Positions 23,231 to 34,226 of a DNA stretch of 64,000 nucleotides are shown one piece after another. The notes under the pieces are model-generated. The model made no database searches. It saw nothing but the letters and a program-made list of their open reading frames with translations, and had not been told where the DNA came from. The stretch spans positions 41,860,001-41,924,000 of the forward strand of contig JAZBRS010000029.1 of NCBI GenBank assembly GCA_037176725.1, read 5' to 3'. Numbering within the stretch: the stretch's first letter is position 1; every line of letters begins with the position of its first letter. A program made the translations under genes and the position numbers. This DNA is from Posidonia oceanica. Its lineage: Eukaryota > Streptophyta > Magnoliopsida > Alismatales > Posidoniaceae.

Positions 23231-23239
23231 CTTTTATAG
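23231..23239 (-). promoter_or_regulatory. TATA box of the element B 5' LTR
   Basis: CTATAAAAG on the minus strand. By position it should drive the sense transcript of element B. Confidence 0.65.
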
Positions 23240-23291
23240 AAGCAGGGGAGGAACAAAAAGGCCAAGTCAGCAACTTTCCTGTTTTAGAAGT

Positions 23292-23349
23292 GTTGGATGC
23301 TGACTGTTACAACGTCCAACGTTGGACGTTGGAACTAGCAGTGTCCAAC
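23292..23349. repeat. Palindromic module 13, 5' LTR U3
   Basis: Counterpart of module 1: dyads 23,292-23,320 and 23,321-23,349. Three arm bases differ from the other LTR copy (ATGC, AACGTCC, GTGTCC). Confidence 0.88.
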
Positions 23350-23522
23350 GACCCTCCGAGGCAAAGATACTAGGATCAAAGAATATTCTTCAATAAGTGA
23401 CTGATTAATGATCATTAAAACCAATTAAGGCCTTAACTGGTCAAAGGACCCTTAGTGGTGGTAAAGCACGAAATTTGATTTCAACCAAATATGGCAAGTT
23501 TGGGGAAACAGAAAACCAGGTT

Positions 23523-23580
23523 GTTGGACGCTATGATTCACAGCGTCCAACGTTGGACGCTAGGGGATCCAGCGTCCAAC
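23523..23580. repeat. Palindromic module 14, 5' LTR U3
   Basis: Counterpart of module 2 and the cleanest copy. Dyads 23,523-23,551 and 23,552-23,580 both have perfect arms GTTGGACGCT and AGCGTCCAAC around 9-nt centres. Confidence 0.92.
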
Positions 23581-23739
23581 ACACTCAAATGCAAACTTGC
23601 CAAATTTGGCCTCTCTATCACAGGGACAAGTGTCAATAGGTTGGATGAGAGTACTTGAGCTGGGAAAAGAGCTTCTAGAGGTGGCCTAATGCAACAGACT
23701 ACACTGCCATGAAGGGAGTGCCAAAACGGGATATCTACA

Positions 23740-23971
23740 GCTGTCTTCTTCAACAACACCGACATGCTGCTAATTGTTCTGCCTGGGTTCACTAAGGGTG
23801 TCGAGTACCACCCTGTCCGCTGATATTGCCATGGTGAAGGGGTCCGGCTGCACTCTCGAGTACGTGGCCCAAATACAAGAGACTTGGCTCATCAGCGAGA
23901 TTCCACCGGGTGCCCCTCTATTCTGTGACGTTGGGAGCTCCAAGAAGGCGCAGACTAGTTCAAGCAACTGA
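23740..23971 (+). pseudogene. Second antisense ORF of element C, 3' part after the B insertion
   Basis: Starting with the second TSD copy (GCTGT, 23,740-23,744), the frame continues that of 7,784: FFNNTDMLLIVLPG then KGVEYHPVR. Many PMD-class plant transposon proteins have a similar Tyr-His-Pro-x-Arg step before a LRQFG motif. A frameshift follows, and another frame runs on with KGSGCTLEYVAQIQETW to a stop at 23,969-23,971. The continuity across 16 kb is the best evidence that this ORF predates element B. Confidence 0.55.
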
Positions 23972-25512
23972 GGACATGTAACTTGCCTAGCGCTTGAGAT
24001 GTATCTTGTGATTTGCTGGCTAGGAATGTAATCTAAGAATTAATCAATGCAAATCCATACTTTAGTGTTACTGGTTTGCCTCAAATCTTCATAGCTGATA
24101 TTTTGGTTGCCATAGATGGGAGGAACCCCTAGATGCTGGACCTGATTTACTTCTAATCTAAATTCTGCAAAATCACGGGAGCTACCCATGGGAGCTTGCA
24201 GCGGATCTAACAAGCGGATACAAATAGCAGAGCCAACAAGTAGATTGACCTGGGACAGACAGCTGTACAAGCATTCATACTTCATCCACGCGTTGGCAGT
24301 ACCAAGCGATGCACGCCTGATGATCCCTAAGGGGTCGTTGCTGTGTTGGTACTGTCCCATTGCTTCCAAAATGACCGTTTTACCCCTAGCCGTGGGTGTC
24401 AGTCCCAGTCTGCAGTGCTAGCAGTGATGATCTAACTAAGGACTCGCGCCTGTGTTTTGATCAAGAGGCGGCTGATAGGCTCTCAGTAGAAATACCGAAT
24501 AGATGAGTTTTGACCTGAAGATGGGTAGCATGTCCTTGGTAAAGTGTTGTCCCAATGTTGAGCGAAGCCTTACAAATTAGAGGGGGGAGAGCAATGAGGA
24601 ATGATTAATGCTGGTAGATGCATGGGTGATAAATGCAAGTTCCTATTGCCCTCAACACATGGAATGCTTTTAATGCCTGCTGTAAAGGAAAGGAGCAGTC
24701 TTTGGCTCACCATACTCTACCTAGACTCCTAACTATAGGTGGCACTCCGGAATGGGTGATATTACTTGTTTGGGTGGTGGTGTGGTGAGAACAGGCTCCG
24801 TGCCAAACTTTCTAGGGCCTACACCTACTCTTTTCATTTTTCATTTTTCTTTTGCTCCCACATAGGCATACAGGTTTACTCTATCCTTGGCTTGGAGGTA
24901 ATAAGCGTCTGGTCTAGTATTGGGGAGCTATTGCTGCAAGGAAGGGGTGGCTAGTCCCTATACGAATATGGGTTTCCCAAGCGCTTGCTTCGAATCCTCT
25001 CCAAGGTAAGTCGGAGGGATAGGGCTACTCTGCTTGCCTCTATCTCCAGGGCTAGCTTCTATCTTTGCCTTCTTTCTTCCTATTTCTTTTATGCCCCATG
25101 CGCAGATATGTTTCTTTCTTGGCTCACACTCTCGCTCACGCCCTAGCATTTTGTCTCCCTCAGGAGGTGTAAGTCCTAGGAAGGTTTGGGCACTTCGCCT
25201 GTTCTCACTTGGTGGTGGCTCCCTCACTGGTTAGGACATCTAAGTAGTGTCAGGTGAGGTGAAACAAACTCCTTCCAGAGCAGGCAAGCTCTTTCGATTT
25301 TCGTCATCGGGCGATGGTTACCATGAAGTGGAATGATGTTTTCATGGATGCTATGCTGATGTATGCTATTTATTTATGCTTAGACTATGAGGTAGAGTGC
25401 CAAGCAAAATAAACGTGAATGTAGAATGTAGACAGTGCATGAATGCTGACAAAGAGATGTATGTATGAATGCGGAAGAAGAAGACTTTGCAAGGCAAGGA
25501 TACAGACCCCAA
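23972..25512. other. Spacer between the antisense ORF and integrase of element C
   Basis: About 1.5 kb without a supported gene. It probably holds the 3' ends of two converging transcripts, pol on minus and the antisense gene on plus. Short ORFs on both strands have no recognisable domains. Confidence 0.4.
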
Positions 25513-26734
25513 TCACAGGTAGTACTTCTTCAGGTAGCATGCATTGACTGGCTCTGACTACTCGTACCTGGTCCATGTCCTCCAAGATTGCTGCACCACC
25601 GGAGAAGATCTGCCTGATAATGAAGGGGCCGCGCTAGCTAGGCCTGACCTTGCCATGGGTATTAGGGAGATGGATAGCTCGTAGGACTAAGTCGCCTGGC
25701 TGAAAGCTCTTGGGCCTGACTTTCTTCTGATAAGCTCTGGTCACTTGCCTCTGATAGCATTGGGCGTGATGCATGGTTTGCAACCTGTGCTCGTTAATTA
25801 GGTTTAACTGGATGCAGCGGTCTTCAATCCATTCTACCTCCTCCAGCTCAGCTTCTCGTAGGATCCGGAGTGATGGGATCTCTACTTCAATGGGCAGAAC
25901 ACCCTCTATGCCATATACGAGCGAATACGAAGTTGCCCCTGTTGAGGTTCGGATTGATGTTCTGTAGGCCCATAGTGCATACAGGAGCTTGTCATGCCAG
26001 TCCTCGTGAGTCTCCGCCATCTTCTTCAAGATCTTGGTAAGGTTCTTGTTGGCTGACTCAACTGCGCCATTCATCTGCAGACGATATGGAGAGGATTTGT
26101 GATGCTTGATCTTGAGGTCCTAGAGATAGTCCTCGATCCTCTTGGCTGTGAAGTTCTTACCGTTATCAGAGATGATGGCATGCAGGACCCCATAACAGGC
26201 TATGATGTTGTTCCTGATGAACTTCTCTATTGCTGCGGCAGTGACTGTCTTGTAAGAAACTGCTTCCATCCATTTGGTGAAGTAGTCAATAGCCACCAGG
26301 ATATAACGATGACCATTGGAGGCTGTAGGATGTATTCCTCCGATGATGTCAATCCCCCATGTAGAGAAAGGCCATGGCGATGACATACTGTGCAGCTGCT
26401 GTGGGGGAGCATGGATGAAATTTCCAAGGACTTGGCACTTATGGCATCTGCACACAAACATGCAGCAGTCTGCCTCCATGGTCGACCAGAAGTAGCCTTG
26501 TAACATGATCTTCTCTGCTAACAGCACACCGTTTATGTGCGGGCCACATGTGCCTGCATGGATTTGGAGCATCAAGGTGTCGGCTTCTTTCTTGTCCACA
26601 CACCATAGGAGCATCTGATTGTATGACCTTCTGTACATGTGTCTTGCTCCTAGCACATATTTTGACGCCCGATGTACCATGGTCTTTCTGTCTATTGCTG
26701 AGGTGCCAGACGGAAGGTTATCGGACTCCAGCAA
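25513..26734 (-). pseudogene. int: Integrase of element C
   Basis: Cuts and joins element DNA to the host. On the minus strand, from 26,734: a zinc-binding CRCHKCQVLG segment, then the catalytic core with all three acidic residues visible, D in TWGIDIIGG, D in AIISDNGKNF and E in MNGAVESANKNL. A stop near 26,120 splits core from the rest. The C-terminal part has LLYALWAYRTS, GATSYSLVYG and FQPGDLVLRAI, and a frame ending YLKKYYL then stop at 25,513, as usual for this family. The order and motifs are those of Tat-type Ty3/gypsy integrases without a chromodomain. Confidence 0.85.
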
Positions 26735-26744
26735 GACTTTAATG

Positions 26745-27351
26745 TCATGATGCCATGGTAATTCCTGATGGATCCGCTTCTTCTATGCTCATGCTGTGTG
26801 CAGGCTGCTCTGCATAGGTGACTGATACATCCACTGCATGGTCTTCTAGGATGGAGAGCCAGGATGCTAATATTGCCAACGCATCTGCATATGCATTCTT
26901 GACTCTGTTCATGAATGAGAAGCGAATCTCTTCGAATTCTTCGATGAGCTTCAATAGGTATTCATGGTAAGGGGTCATTGGTCTTCCAGTCGCCATTAAC
27001 CTGTGAGATGACTAGCATTGCGTAGCCATGTACATGCAGCTTTCACGCACCATGCTCGAGTGCGACTTGTAGTCCCAAGATGCATGCTTCATATTCTGCC
27101 TTATTATTGGTGCATGGGAAGGTCATCTTCCTCACAAATGGGATTAGCTGCCCCTACGATGTGGCTAACACTGCACTGATGCCCCTGCCCCTTCTATTGA
27201 CTGCGCCATCGAAGTACAGATGCCATTGTAGCTCGTCTTCAAGGTCCTTCAGCTGGGGATCCTCTATGGCAAACAGGATGTCTTCGTCAGGGAACCGCGT
27301 CTGCAAAGGCTGGTATTCAGGCAAGGGTAAGTCGGCTAGGTGATCTGCCAT
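26745..27351 (-). pseudogene. Second RNase H (aRNH type) of element C
   Basis: After the RT-linked RNase H, the minus strand has WHLYFDGAVNRRGRGISAVL and NKAEYEACILGLQVALEHGA, the D- and E-bearing motifs of an archaeal/plant-type RNase H. A second RNase H between the first one and integrase is a known mark of Tat/Ogre elements. A stop at about 27,152 and a frameshift near 26,990 break it. Confidence 0.75.
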
Positions 27352-27359
27352 AGCCTACC

Positions 27360-28922
27360 CCTTCATGGATTTCTACGTGACGAAAGTGATGTCGTACTAG
27401 GACAACAACACCTGTCACTTGACGCATCTGCCTACCAATGCTGGTTTCTGGAATAGATACTTCATAGGATCATGCCGGCACAGGAGTAGAACAGGGTACG
27501 CCATTATGTAGTGCCTTAGTCGTTGAGTGGCCCCGACAAGAGATAGGCAGACCTTCTCAATTATGCTATACCTAGCTTTGCAGTCATTGAACTTCTTGCT
27601 CAGGTAATAGATGACCCGTTCTTTGCGACTTGATTCGTCATGTTGGCCCAGGACCGCGCCCATAGAGTGCTGCGTGGTAGAGAGATACAGAAGCAGAGGC
27701 CGCCCCGATGTGGGGGGAACCAGAACAAGAGGATTTAGCAACTGCTTGATCATGTCGAATGCGGCTTGGCATTCGTCGCTCCAGCTGATCTGTGCATTCT
27801 TCCTTAGGAGCCTGAAGATCAGCTTGCAGATTGGAGTGAGCTGTGCTATGAATCAACTGATATACTGCAGTCGTCCCAATAGTCCTTGGACCTCCATTTT
27901 AGTTGTGGGGGGTGGCATCTCTAAGATGACCCTTGCTTTGCTGGGGTCCACCTCGATCGTCCTCAGGTTGATGATGTAGCCCAGGTGTTTTTCGGAAGAT
28001 ACTCCGAATACGCATTTGTTGGAATTGAGACGGAGCTTGTAGCACCTTAGGCAGTCAAAGAGCTTCCTCAGGCAGGCGAGGTGATCCTTGGACTCTCTTG
28101 ACTTGGCGATCATGTTGTCCACATATAGGCAGGCAAGGTGATCCTCGGACTCTCTAGACTTGGCGATCATGTCGACCATATAGACCTCAACTTCTTGGTG
28201 CATAAGGTCATGGAACAATGCGGTCATAGCTCTCTAATAGGTCACCCATGCATTCTTGAGTGCGAACGGCATCACTCTGTAGTAGAAGACCCCCCAAGGG
28301 GTGATGAAGGATGTATTTTCCTTGTCTTCCTCTACCATTTTGATCTGGTTATAGCCTAAGAAGCCGTCCATGAATGATAGCATCTTGTGACCTGTAGTAT
28401 TATCGACCAGGAAGTCGATGTGAGACAGCAGGAAGTCGTCCATAGGACTCGCCTTATTCAGGTCTCTGTAGTCTATGCACATACAAACCCGACCATCCTT
28501 CTTGGGCACAGGCATGACGTTTGCAAGCCATTCTGAATATAGGACGACCTTGAGAAAATTGACGTTGTGCTATTTCATGATCTCTTCTTTGATCTTCAAC
28601 AACCATTGTGGTCGCCATCTTCTGAGCTTTTGTTAATAGGCTTTGCATTCGGCTTAAGTGGCAGCGTGTGTACCACTATATCGAAATCTAGGCCGACCAT
28701 GTCATCATAGCTCTAGGCAAAGACGTCTGCACATTCTTTGAGGAATGCTATGAACTCTGCTCTTGCTTGGGATGTTAGCTTGGCACTGATGCAGACCTCC
28801 TTGACCTCTTTGGCTATGTCGATGTTGATAACTTCAGTCTCTTCCTCAATGTGAAGGTTTGGTCCTTCTGGATCATCGTCGTAGGGTTGGAATTCAGGCA
28901 CTGTTTCCTCATTTTCATCCAT
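27360..28922 (-). pseudogene. Reverse transcriptase and first RNase H of element C
   Basis: The minus-strand frame starts near 28,922 with the acidic linker (MDENEETVPEFQPYDDDPEG). RT motifs follow: VPKKDGRVCMCIDYRDLNKA, FMDGFLGYNQIKM, GVFYYRVMPFALKNA, the active-site region near 28,130 and GYIINLRTIEVDPSKA. RNase H-like RPLLLYLSTTQHSMGAVLG and YYLSKKFNDCKARYSIIEK follow at about 27,690-27,550. A 57-bp tandem duplication covers the YxDD active site and neither copy has YVDD. Frameshifts near 28,550 and a stop near 27,850 add to the damage. Confidence 0.85.
28074..28187 (-). repeat. 57-bp tandem duplication over the RT active site
   Basis: GTGATCC starts at 28,081 and 28,138, and the flanking 50 bp match closely. 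The two copies read YVDNMIAKSRESKDHLACL and YMVDMIAKSRESEDHLACL on the minus strand. Confidence 0.85.
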
Positions 28923-30497
28923 GCCTGTATCATCGTCCTCCTGGTAAGCTATGAGCTCAGATAGGACCTCCCTCTCGAAAGTTGGGTCTGTGACATTAAA
29001 GGAGAAGAGGTGTTCAGAGCTCTACCCTTGGTGGCGCTTCAAGATAGTCACACTGACTCTGGTGTTCTTATACTTGCACTGCGTGACCTTTGTTCTGGTA
29101 GCTTCCGGACCTGCTGATAGACCAAGTCACTCTACCTCCTCTGCTACTACCGTATCTATTGTTGCCTGCTGTTGCTGCTGTTACAGTCGTTGTTGCAACT
29201 ATGCTTTTGGCTTCTTTTGCGTTTTCCGATGCATCTGCAGATAATGCCGAGAACTGGTGGCTGTCCTTCTGCTGATAGATCTGATTGCTGCCGCCTGGGG
29301 AACTGCCTGAGCCTAACTTAGGGTCTTTTTTTTGGCCCTCACCTTGCTAGAGGTGAGGCTTGTGCTATATGAACCATCTAGACCCGCCTCCTGACTGCGG
29401 AGTGATTAACTCAACTGGTCTAGTGAGTGTTGTCTCTGATTCTTCCAAGACCATGATAGATGGACGGTCTTGCTGATCCTGGTGCGTTGTTGGCTCAACT
29501 TCCATCATCACCGCCTTGCCTTTGTAGTTCCGGTGATGCTCTGTGACATCCTCTGCTAATGTGGCAAGCTGCTCTTGAAATAGAAGCTCCAAATCAATAA
29601 GCATGCCATCAACCTGAGCTTCTATGGTGGCTCCTTCCTCCTCGTTTGATGCGAGGTCGACATAGTAGGCATTGACTGCCTCTTAAGCCTCACGCTCTAT
29701 GACTCCTCTGCTTGGAGCGACACTTCTGGCCGTCAACTATATCACTGGCTGAAGTATCTGCCATTGTGAGAGTGCCATCTAGACTGGCGGAGCTGCAGGC
29801 AAGGCGGTTGTGCTCATTTGCTGAGCTGATGGTTGGGTAGCAATATCTGCCAGTAGGGCGCCTGTGTCCACTGATGAGGCTAGTAGACTGGCTAATGATG
29901 CCTTGGGGGCCTACGACAAGGTTGGACTTATTGAGGCGGAGGGCTGAATGGCAAAAGGGTTCACCTGCATTATTGGAGGAACTGCTGATGAAGCAGGCAG
30001 AACTGCTGTGCTGACTAAGGTGGCTGGCTGATCTGCCAGAGAAACTGACAATGGTGTTGATGTGACTGAAGCTGCTGGCAAAATGGTGAGTGATGCTAGG
30101 AGTGTTGATGACTCTGGAGCTGCTACTACGGTTGGTGGAAACTGTGGTGAAACTACGTAGGGAACAAGAACTATCAACTCTGACAAGGTGACCACTGAAC
30201 CAACTGCGGTGACTGTGGAAGGCAAGGCCAAGCGGACTGACCGGGAAATTGCTGAATATGCCTGGACCACTCTGCTAGCCCAAACTGTCTCTGTATCAGA
30301 CTACTCCTCATCTAAATAGTAATCTCAATGCAGACCCACTCCTCTACTGGTAGTGGGGGACTCTAGAGCAGTGCTGGTTGTGTTGAGGCCTGGCTCTTGT
30401 TGGGAGCAAGGATACCTGCACTGGTGAAGTTAGTAAAGTCCTGAGGGACGATCAGCTTCTGGTTCTTTGAGTGCAGGTGTCCATCCTTGCAGGGCTA
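28923..30497 (-). other. Low-complexity linker between protease and RT of element C
   Basis: Minus-strand frames at 29,911-30,270 and 29,365-29,604 encode Ser/Thr/Ala/Pro/Val-rich sequence with no domain I recognise. Ogre elements carry a spliced intron between protease and RT, so part of this 1.6 kb may be intronic. I could not choose splice sites. Confidence 0.4.
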
Positions 30498-31700
30498 TTA
30501 GTTGTATCCTAGGCCTTCAAAGTCTTTCCTTTCCTCGACTGCGATTGGCTCGGCGATCCCTTGGTCGTACCGCTCGAGAGGTGCTCCTTTCTCGTAACCC
30601 CACCTACGGCAAAGGTTCTCGACCATCAAGAAAGGGTTGCTACAAACGGCCAAATGGTTGGCACGTTCCAGAGTAGGGATAAAGTTAACCAGTTCAAACC
30701 GATTAACGCAGTACAAAGTGTCGGAGGGCTTGGGATCAAACTGGACAGTCTGAAGAGATATAAAAGAAACTGCCTCGACTCTCTCATTATCGAAATTTTC
30801 CACAATGACAACGGCAACGTCGTCGCCCCAACGGAACTTTATCATTCGGTGGAGAGTCAAGGGGATAACTTGATGCTTGTGGAGCCAAGGGCACCCAAGC
30901 AAGAGGTTGAAGGAGGGCTCTAAATCAACGATGTAGAATTCCACATCGAAAATGACTGGCCCAATGGTAAGGGGAATAATCAGAATCTCCAAAGTGTCAT
31001 GGTGCGTGTTGTCGAAGGCCATCATCCACTTGGTGGCTGGCGTAATGTCCTCGGCTTTGAATCTGAGTTTACTCATTGTGCGCAAGAGGCAGACATTTAG
31101 ACTTGCTCCATTATCCACCAACGTTAAGGGAACGCAGAAATCCTGTTATTGCACCGTGATAAAAAAGGGTTGATTATGATTGATCTCCACCGAAGGTAAT
31201 TCATCGCTTGAGAAAGAGATGACCTGGGAGACCGCGATCATGCCCACCATGCTCTCGAGGGCAGCTGGCTCAATGGTTGGGGAGACGTGGGTAGCCTGGA
31301 GTACTCTGAGAAAAGCCTCCCTGTGCTCTGAGGAGGTGTGGATGACATCCTAAATTGAGATATAAGCCTTAACCTTCTTCAATTGAGCAGTGATGTTGGC
31401 AGAGTGCTGATCCTTCTTTAGAGTGGCGGTAGAAGAGGTAGAGATGGAGGGTTGGGCAGAGTGTTCTATCGTGGGAGGCTTGGCAGGTTGCTTTGCTAGT
31501 GGAGTAGAGGTTGGCTCTGAGCTGCTGGGCTTGGCTGCCGGCACTGTGGGCCTATACACCCTACTCGACCGCGTGACTTCCACGCACATCTCTGTGGCAT
31601 AGTCGTACGACACGCGATGGGTGTCCTTGGTCAAATTAATGACCAGAGGAATACGAGCCATGAGCTCCAACAGGGTTTCTAGTGGATTCGCAGGGGGGTT
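30498..31700 (-). pseudogene. pro: Protease region of element C
   Basis: Aspartic (retropepsin-type) protease that would process the polyprotein. The minus strand has LVDNGASLNVCLL at about 31,120 (D-N-G in place of D-S/T-G, as in other Ogre-type proteases) and FYIVDLEPSFNLLLGCPWLH at about 30,890, the flap and Leu-Leu-Gly motifs. The preceding segment (31,350-31,670) has VTRSSRVYRP, common upstream of this protease. A stop lies at about 31,145. Confidence 0.75.
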
Positions 31701-31778
31701 TGCCGGCTGGGCTTGCTGCAGGGAAGGCTGAGAGGGCTCTGGCTGAGGCCTGGCTAGCAGGCGGATAGGTGATTGAGC

Positions 31779-34226
31779 CTATGGCTGCATGGTGGGTTGC
31801 GTAGTGGAGCGCTCCTGCTTCGCGGCCAGTTGGATCATATGGATCGTTGATCCTGAGCTGGTTAGAGCCGACCGATAGAGAGGGACAGGAAAAGGTTCAG
31901 AGATATGGTGCATCAAAGCAGAGGAGTCCACTACGAATGCAACAGACCTAGAAAGAAAGATGGAGTGGATTCCTGAGGTCCCAACGCCGGTCGAGCTCAA
32001 ATGCTTAGGAAGAGGCTGGCTAACAATGCTAGGATGCTGGGGTGCAGGGACAAGTGAAGGTGCAGGTGATGGTGCTGAAGTAGAGGCTGCCTCCTGCGTA
32101 TTGATAATGATGACCTTGTGGTCAAACAAATCCTGTATGGCATCCCGTAGAGAGAAGCAGTTGTCAGTTGAGTGCCCCGCGGCTCGATGGAAACTGCAGT
32201 ATAAGTTCACTTTGAACCACTGCAGAAGTGGATTCGGTGGTGGGTGAACTTCGGGAAGCATGTGGAGTGACACGACCTTGGGAAAGACGACACTCAAAGG
32301 TTCAACGAGTGGAGTGAAATCACGCTCAGTGCAACGAGGCCGTCTCTACCCTTGGCATTGTCCTTGCCGAACCGGTGCGACAGGATAGATCGGTTGGGCG
32401 ATGGTAGTGATTTGTGGAGTGGGTGGTGTCCTAGGTGCTAGAGTATAAACTACCTGATTCGGGCCAATCTGAGCCACCAGATTCGTGGGCACGGCAAGGA
32501 ATCCATTGTATGCAACAACTAACTTGGGAGGATCCCTCCTCCTGGAGTGATTGTTGTTGTTGCCGTTGTTGTTGTTGTTGCTGCTGCTGCTGCTGCCATT
32601 GTTGTGGTTGGGGGTGGTAGCTTGTTTGGCGAATGCAGTGAGCGTAGGAAAGTAGCCGCTACGCAGCGTGCTCTCTACGCTGGCGCTGACCCGAATCAAG
32701 GATGCAAAACTGGTAACTGGTTGGATGCTTAACAAAGCCCCAGTGGTTGGCTACGCACCTCGAATGATTATCTCGATAGACTCCTAGTCAGAGGGCCTAT
32801 CGCGAACTTGCGAGGCGAAGGCGCGCCAACGGCCGACATACTCCCCGAACAGCTCGTGAGGCTTCTGTCTAGTTGCGACCAGATCCTCGCGCTTTGGGAT
32901 CAAGTCGAGGTTGAAGGAATATTGTTCCAGAAACGCCTGGCTAAGGTCGTTCCAAGTCTAGATCGCCGTCATATCAAATGAGGTGAAACACCTAAGAGTT
33001 GGGCCTGTCAGACTTTCCGGGAATAGGCAAATGAGCAGCCTCTCATCAACCTGAAGCTGAGCGAGGTCTTCGCAATACACCCTCAGATGAGAAATGGGGA
33101 AGCCATTACCATTGTATTTGTTAAACTCCGGGATATGGAAGTTCGGTGGGAGTACCGCCTCTGGGAAATAACAGAGGTCCCGGAACTAGAAGGACTGGCA
33201 ATCACTGCCCTGCACTAGACGTAGTGCTCTCTCCAAATCGCCCATCCTGACAAGGAGAGCATCTGGAGTTGTTGCCGATGATGATGGTGCAGCTTGGGTG
33301 GGGGTCACGTACGTCGAAAGGGTCGCACCTAGGTGCTCCTTCGGATCCACTATCATGCTGCCTGGTGATGCGGCGTGATGGCCAGCGTACCCGTGCATTG
33401 GTGCTGAGTAGAGTGGGATGCATGCTGGGGAAGAAACCTACTAATGCACTGGATAGGGGAAGGCAAAGTGTTGTGCAGTGACAGGTGCAGAGTGCGGGAG
33501 CAGTAGTTGCTGCACTGGTATGGTGCCAGGCAGCGGGCTCTTTGGGTACTACGCTCCTGCCAACCTAAGGGGCTGGCCACCAGATGACGGAGTATAATGC
33601 TGTGCGGTGAGAGGTGTGAGTTTAGGAGGTAGAAATGTCGCCCCCATCACCAGAGCAATGAGGAGCTAGGACGACGATAGTGGCGGAGGTGTAGTGGGGT
33701 ATGCCTGGAACACAGGAGCAGGCTGCAAAGAGACCTCAGGAGTAGCAGGGACCATAGAAGGGTGAAGCGACAGAGCCATGCCTTGCAGCTTCTGTGCAAG
33801 TGCCATCAGGTGCTGAGCTTGCATGGTAGGGGTCCCATCGGTGGGAAGACCGAATGGCAAGACCAGCAACGGACCAGGTGCGAGAGGTGGTAAGGACACA
33901 GATTGTCCAAAAGGCAGGGATCCTATAATAGAGGCTGCCGCAGCAAGATGTGTGTCAAAGAAGACAAAGCCTTGAGAAGGGAGGGCAATCAGCAGAGCAT
34001 CCGGAGCACTAGTGGCAGTCACCATGACAGACTCGGTGACCAACTCTGGATTGGCAAATGTCTGCCAACGCCCAAGAGTGAACAGGGGATCCTCACGCAC
34101 ATAAAGTGGGATGCGTGGGAAGAAGAAAGGGGAACAGTAGAAGTCAAAGTGAGAGATGAGGGAGCTGAAAGCGAGACCTCCTCCAAGGCTGCAGAAGGTA
34201 GAGGCTCACCGATGCATTGGGTTATG
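31779..34226 (-). pseudogene. gag: gag of element C
   Basis: Gag precursor homologous to element D gag. Shared blocks include GSLPFGQSVS (33,920), the capsid region around 32,990-33,190, VTSFASLIRVS (32,700), an Asn/Ser-rich spacer coded by a GTT-type repeat near 32,560, the knuckle-like CSFHRAAGHSTDNC (32,205) followed by LRDAIQDLFDHKV, and SGIHSIFLSRSVAF (31,960). Alignment with the D gag start places the initiation codon at about 34,225, where C has ATA instead of ATG. Many frameshifts. Confidence 0.78.

Larger units (their letters stand above)
7785..23739 (-). mobile_element. Element B: non-autonomous Tat-like LTR retrotransposon with gag and an antisense PMD-like gene
   Basis: Direct LTRs (7,785-9,020 and 22,503-23,739) start TGTAGATA and end CCACA on the minus strand. 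They flank a PBS (22,481-22,500), a leader, gag (18,840-20,383), a possible protease-linker remnant, a plus-strand PMD-like gene (11,189-14,292), tandem arrays (9,165-10,575) and a polypurine tract at 9,021-9,036. A 5-bp duplication GCTAT/GCTGT surrounds it. I saw no RT, RNase H or integrase, so the element must borrow them. A solo LTR (14,329-16,494) is nested within it. About 7 mismatches in the first 275 bp of the two LTRs suggest a fairly young insertion. Fourteen palindromic modules are spread through it. Confidence 0.85.
22503..23739 (-). repeat. 5' LTR of element B (1,237 bp)
   Basis: Direct repeat of 7,785-9,020, with about 7 mismatches in the first 275 bp compared. On the minus strand it starts TGTAGATATCCCG at 23,739 and ends ATATCCACA at 22,503. 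The U3 carries modules 13 and 14 and the TATA box. Confidence 0.92.

Noticed and set aside
7785..23739. The 29-bp palindromic repeats as a CRISPR array
   Set aside because: They occur as isolated head-to-tail pairs spread over 16 kb, with no regular spacers and no cas genes, inside a plant retrotransposon.
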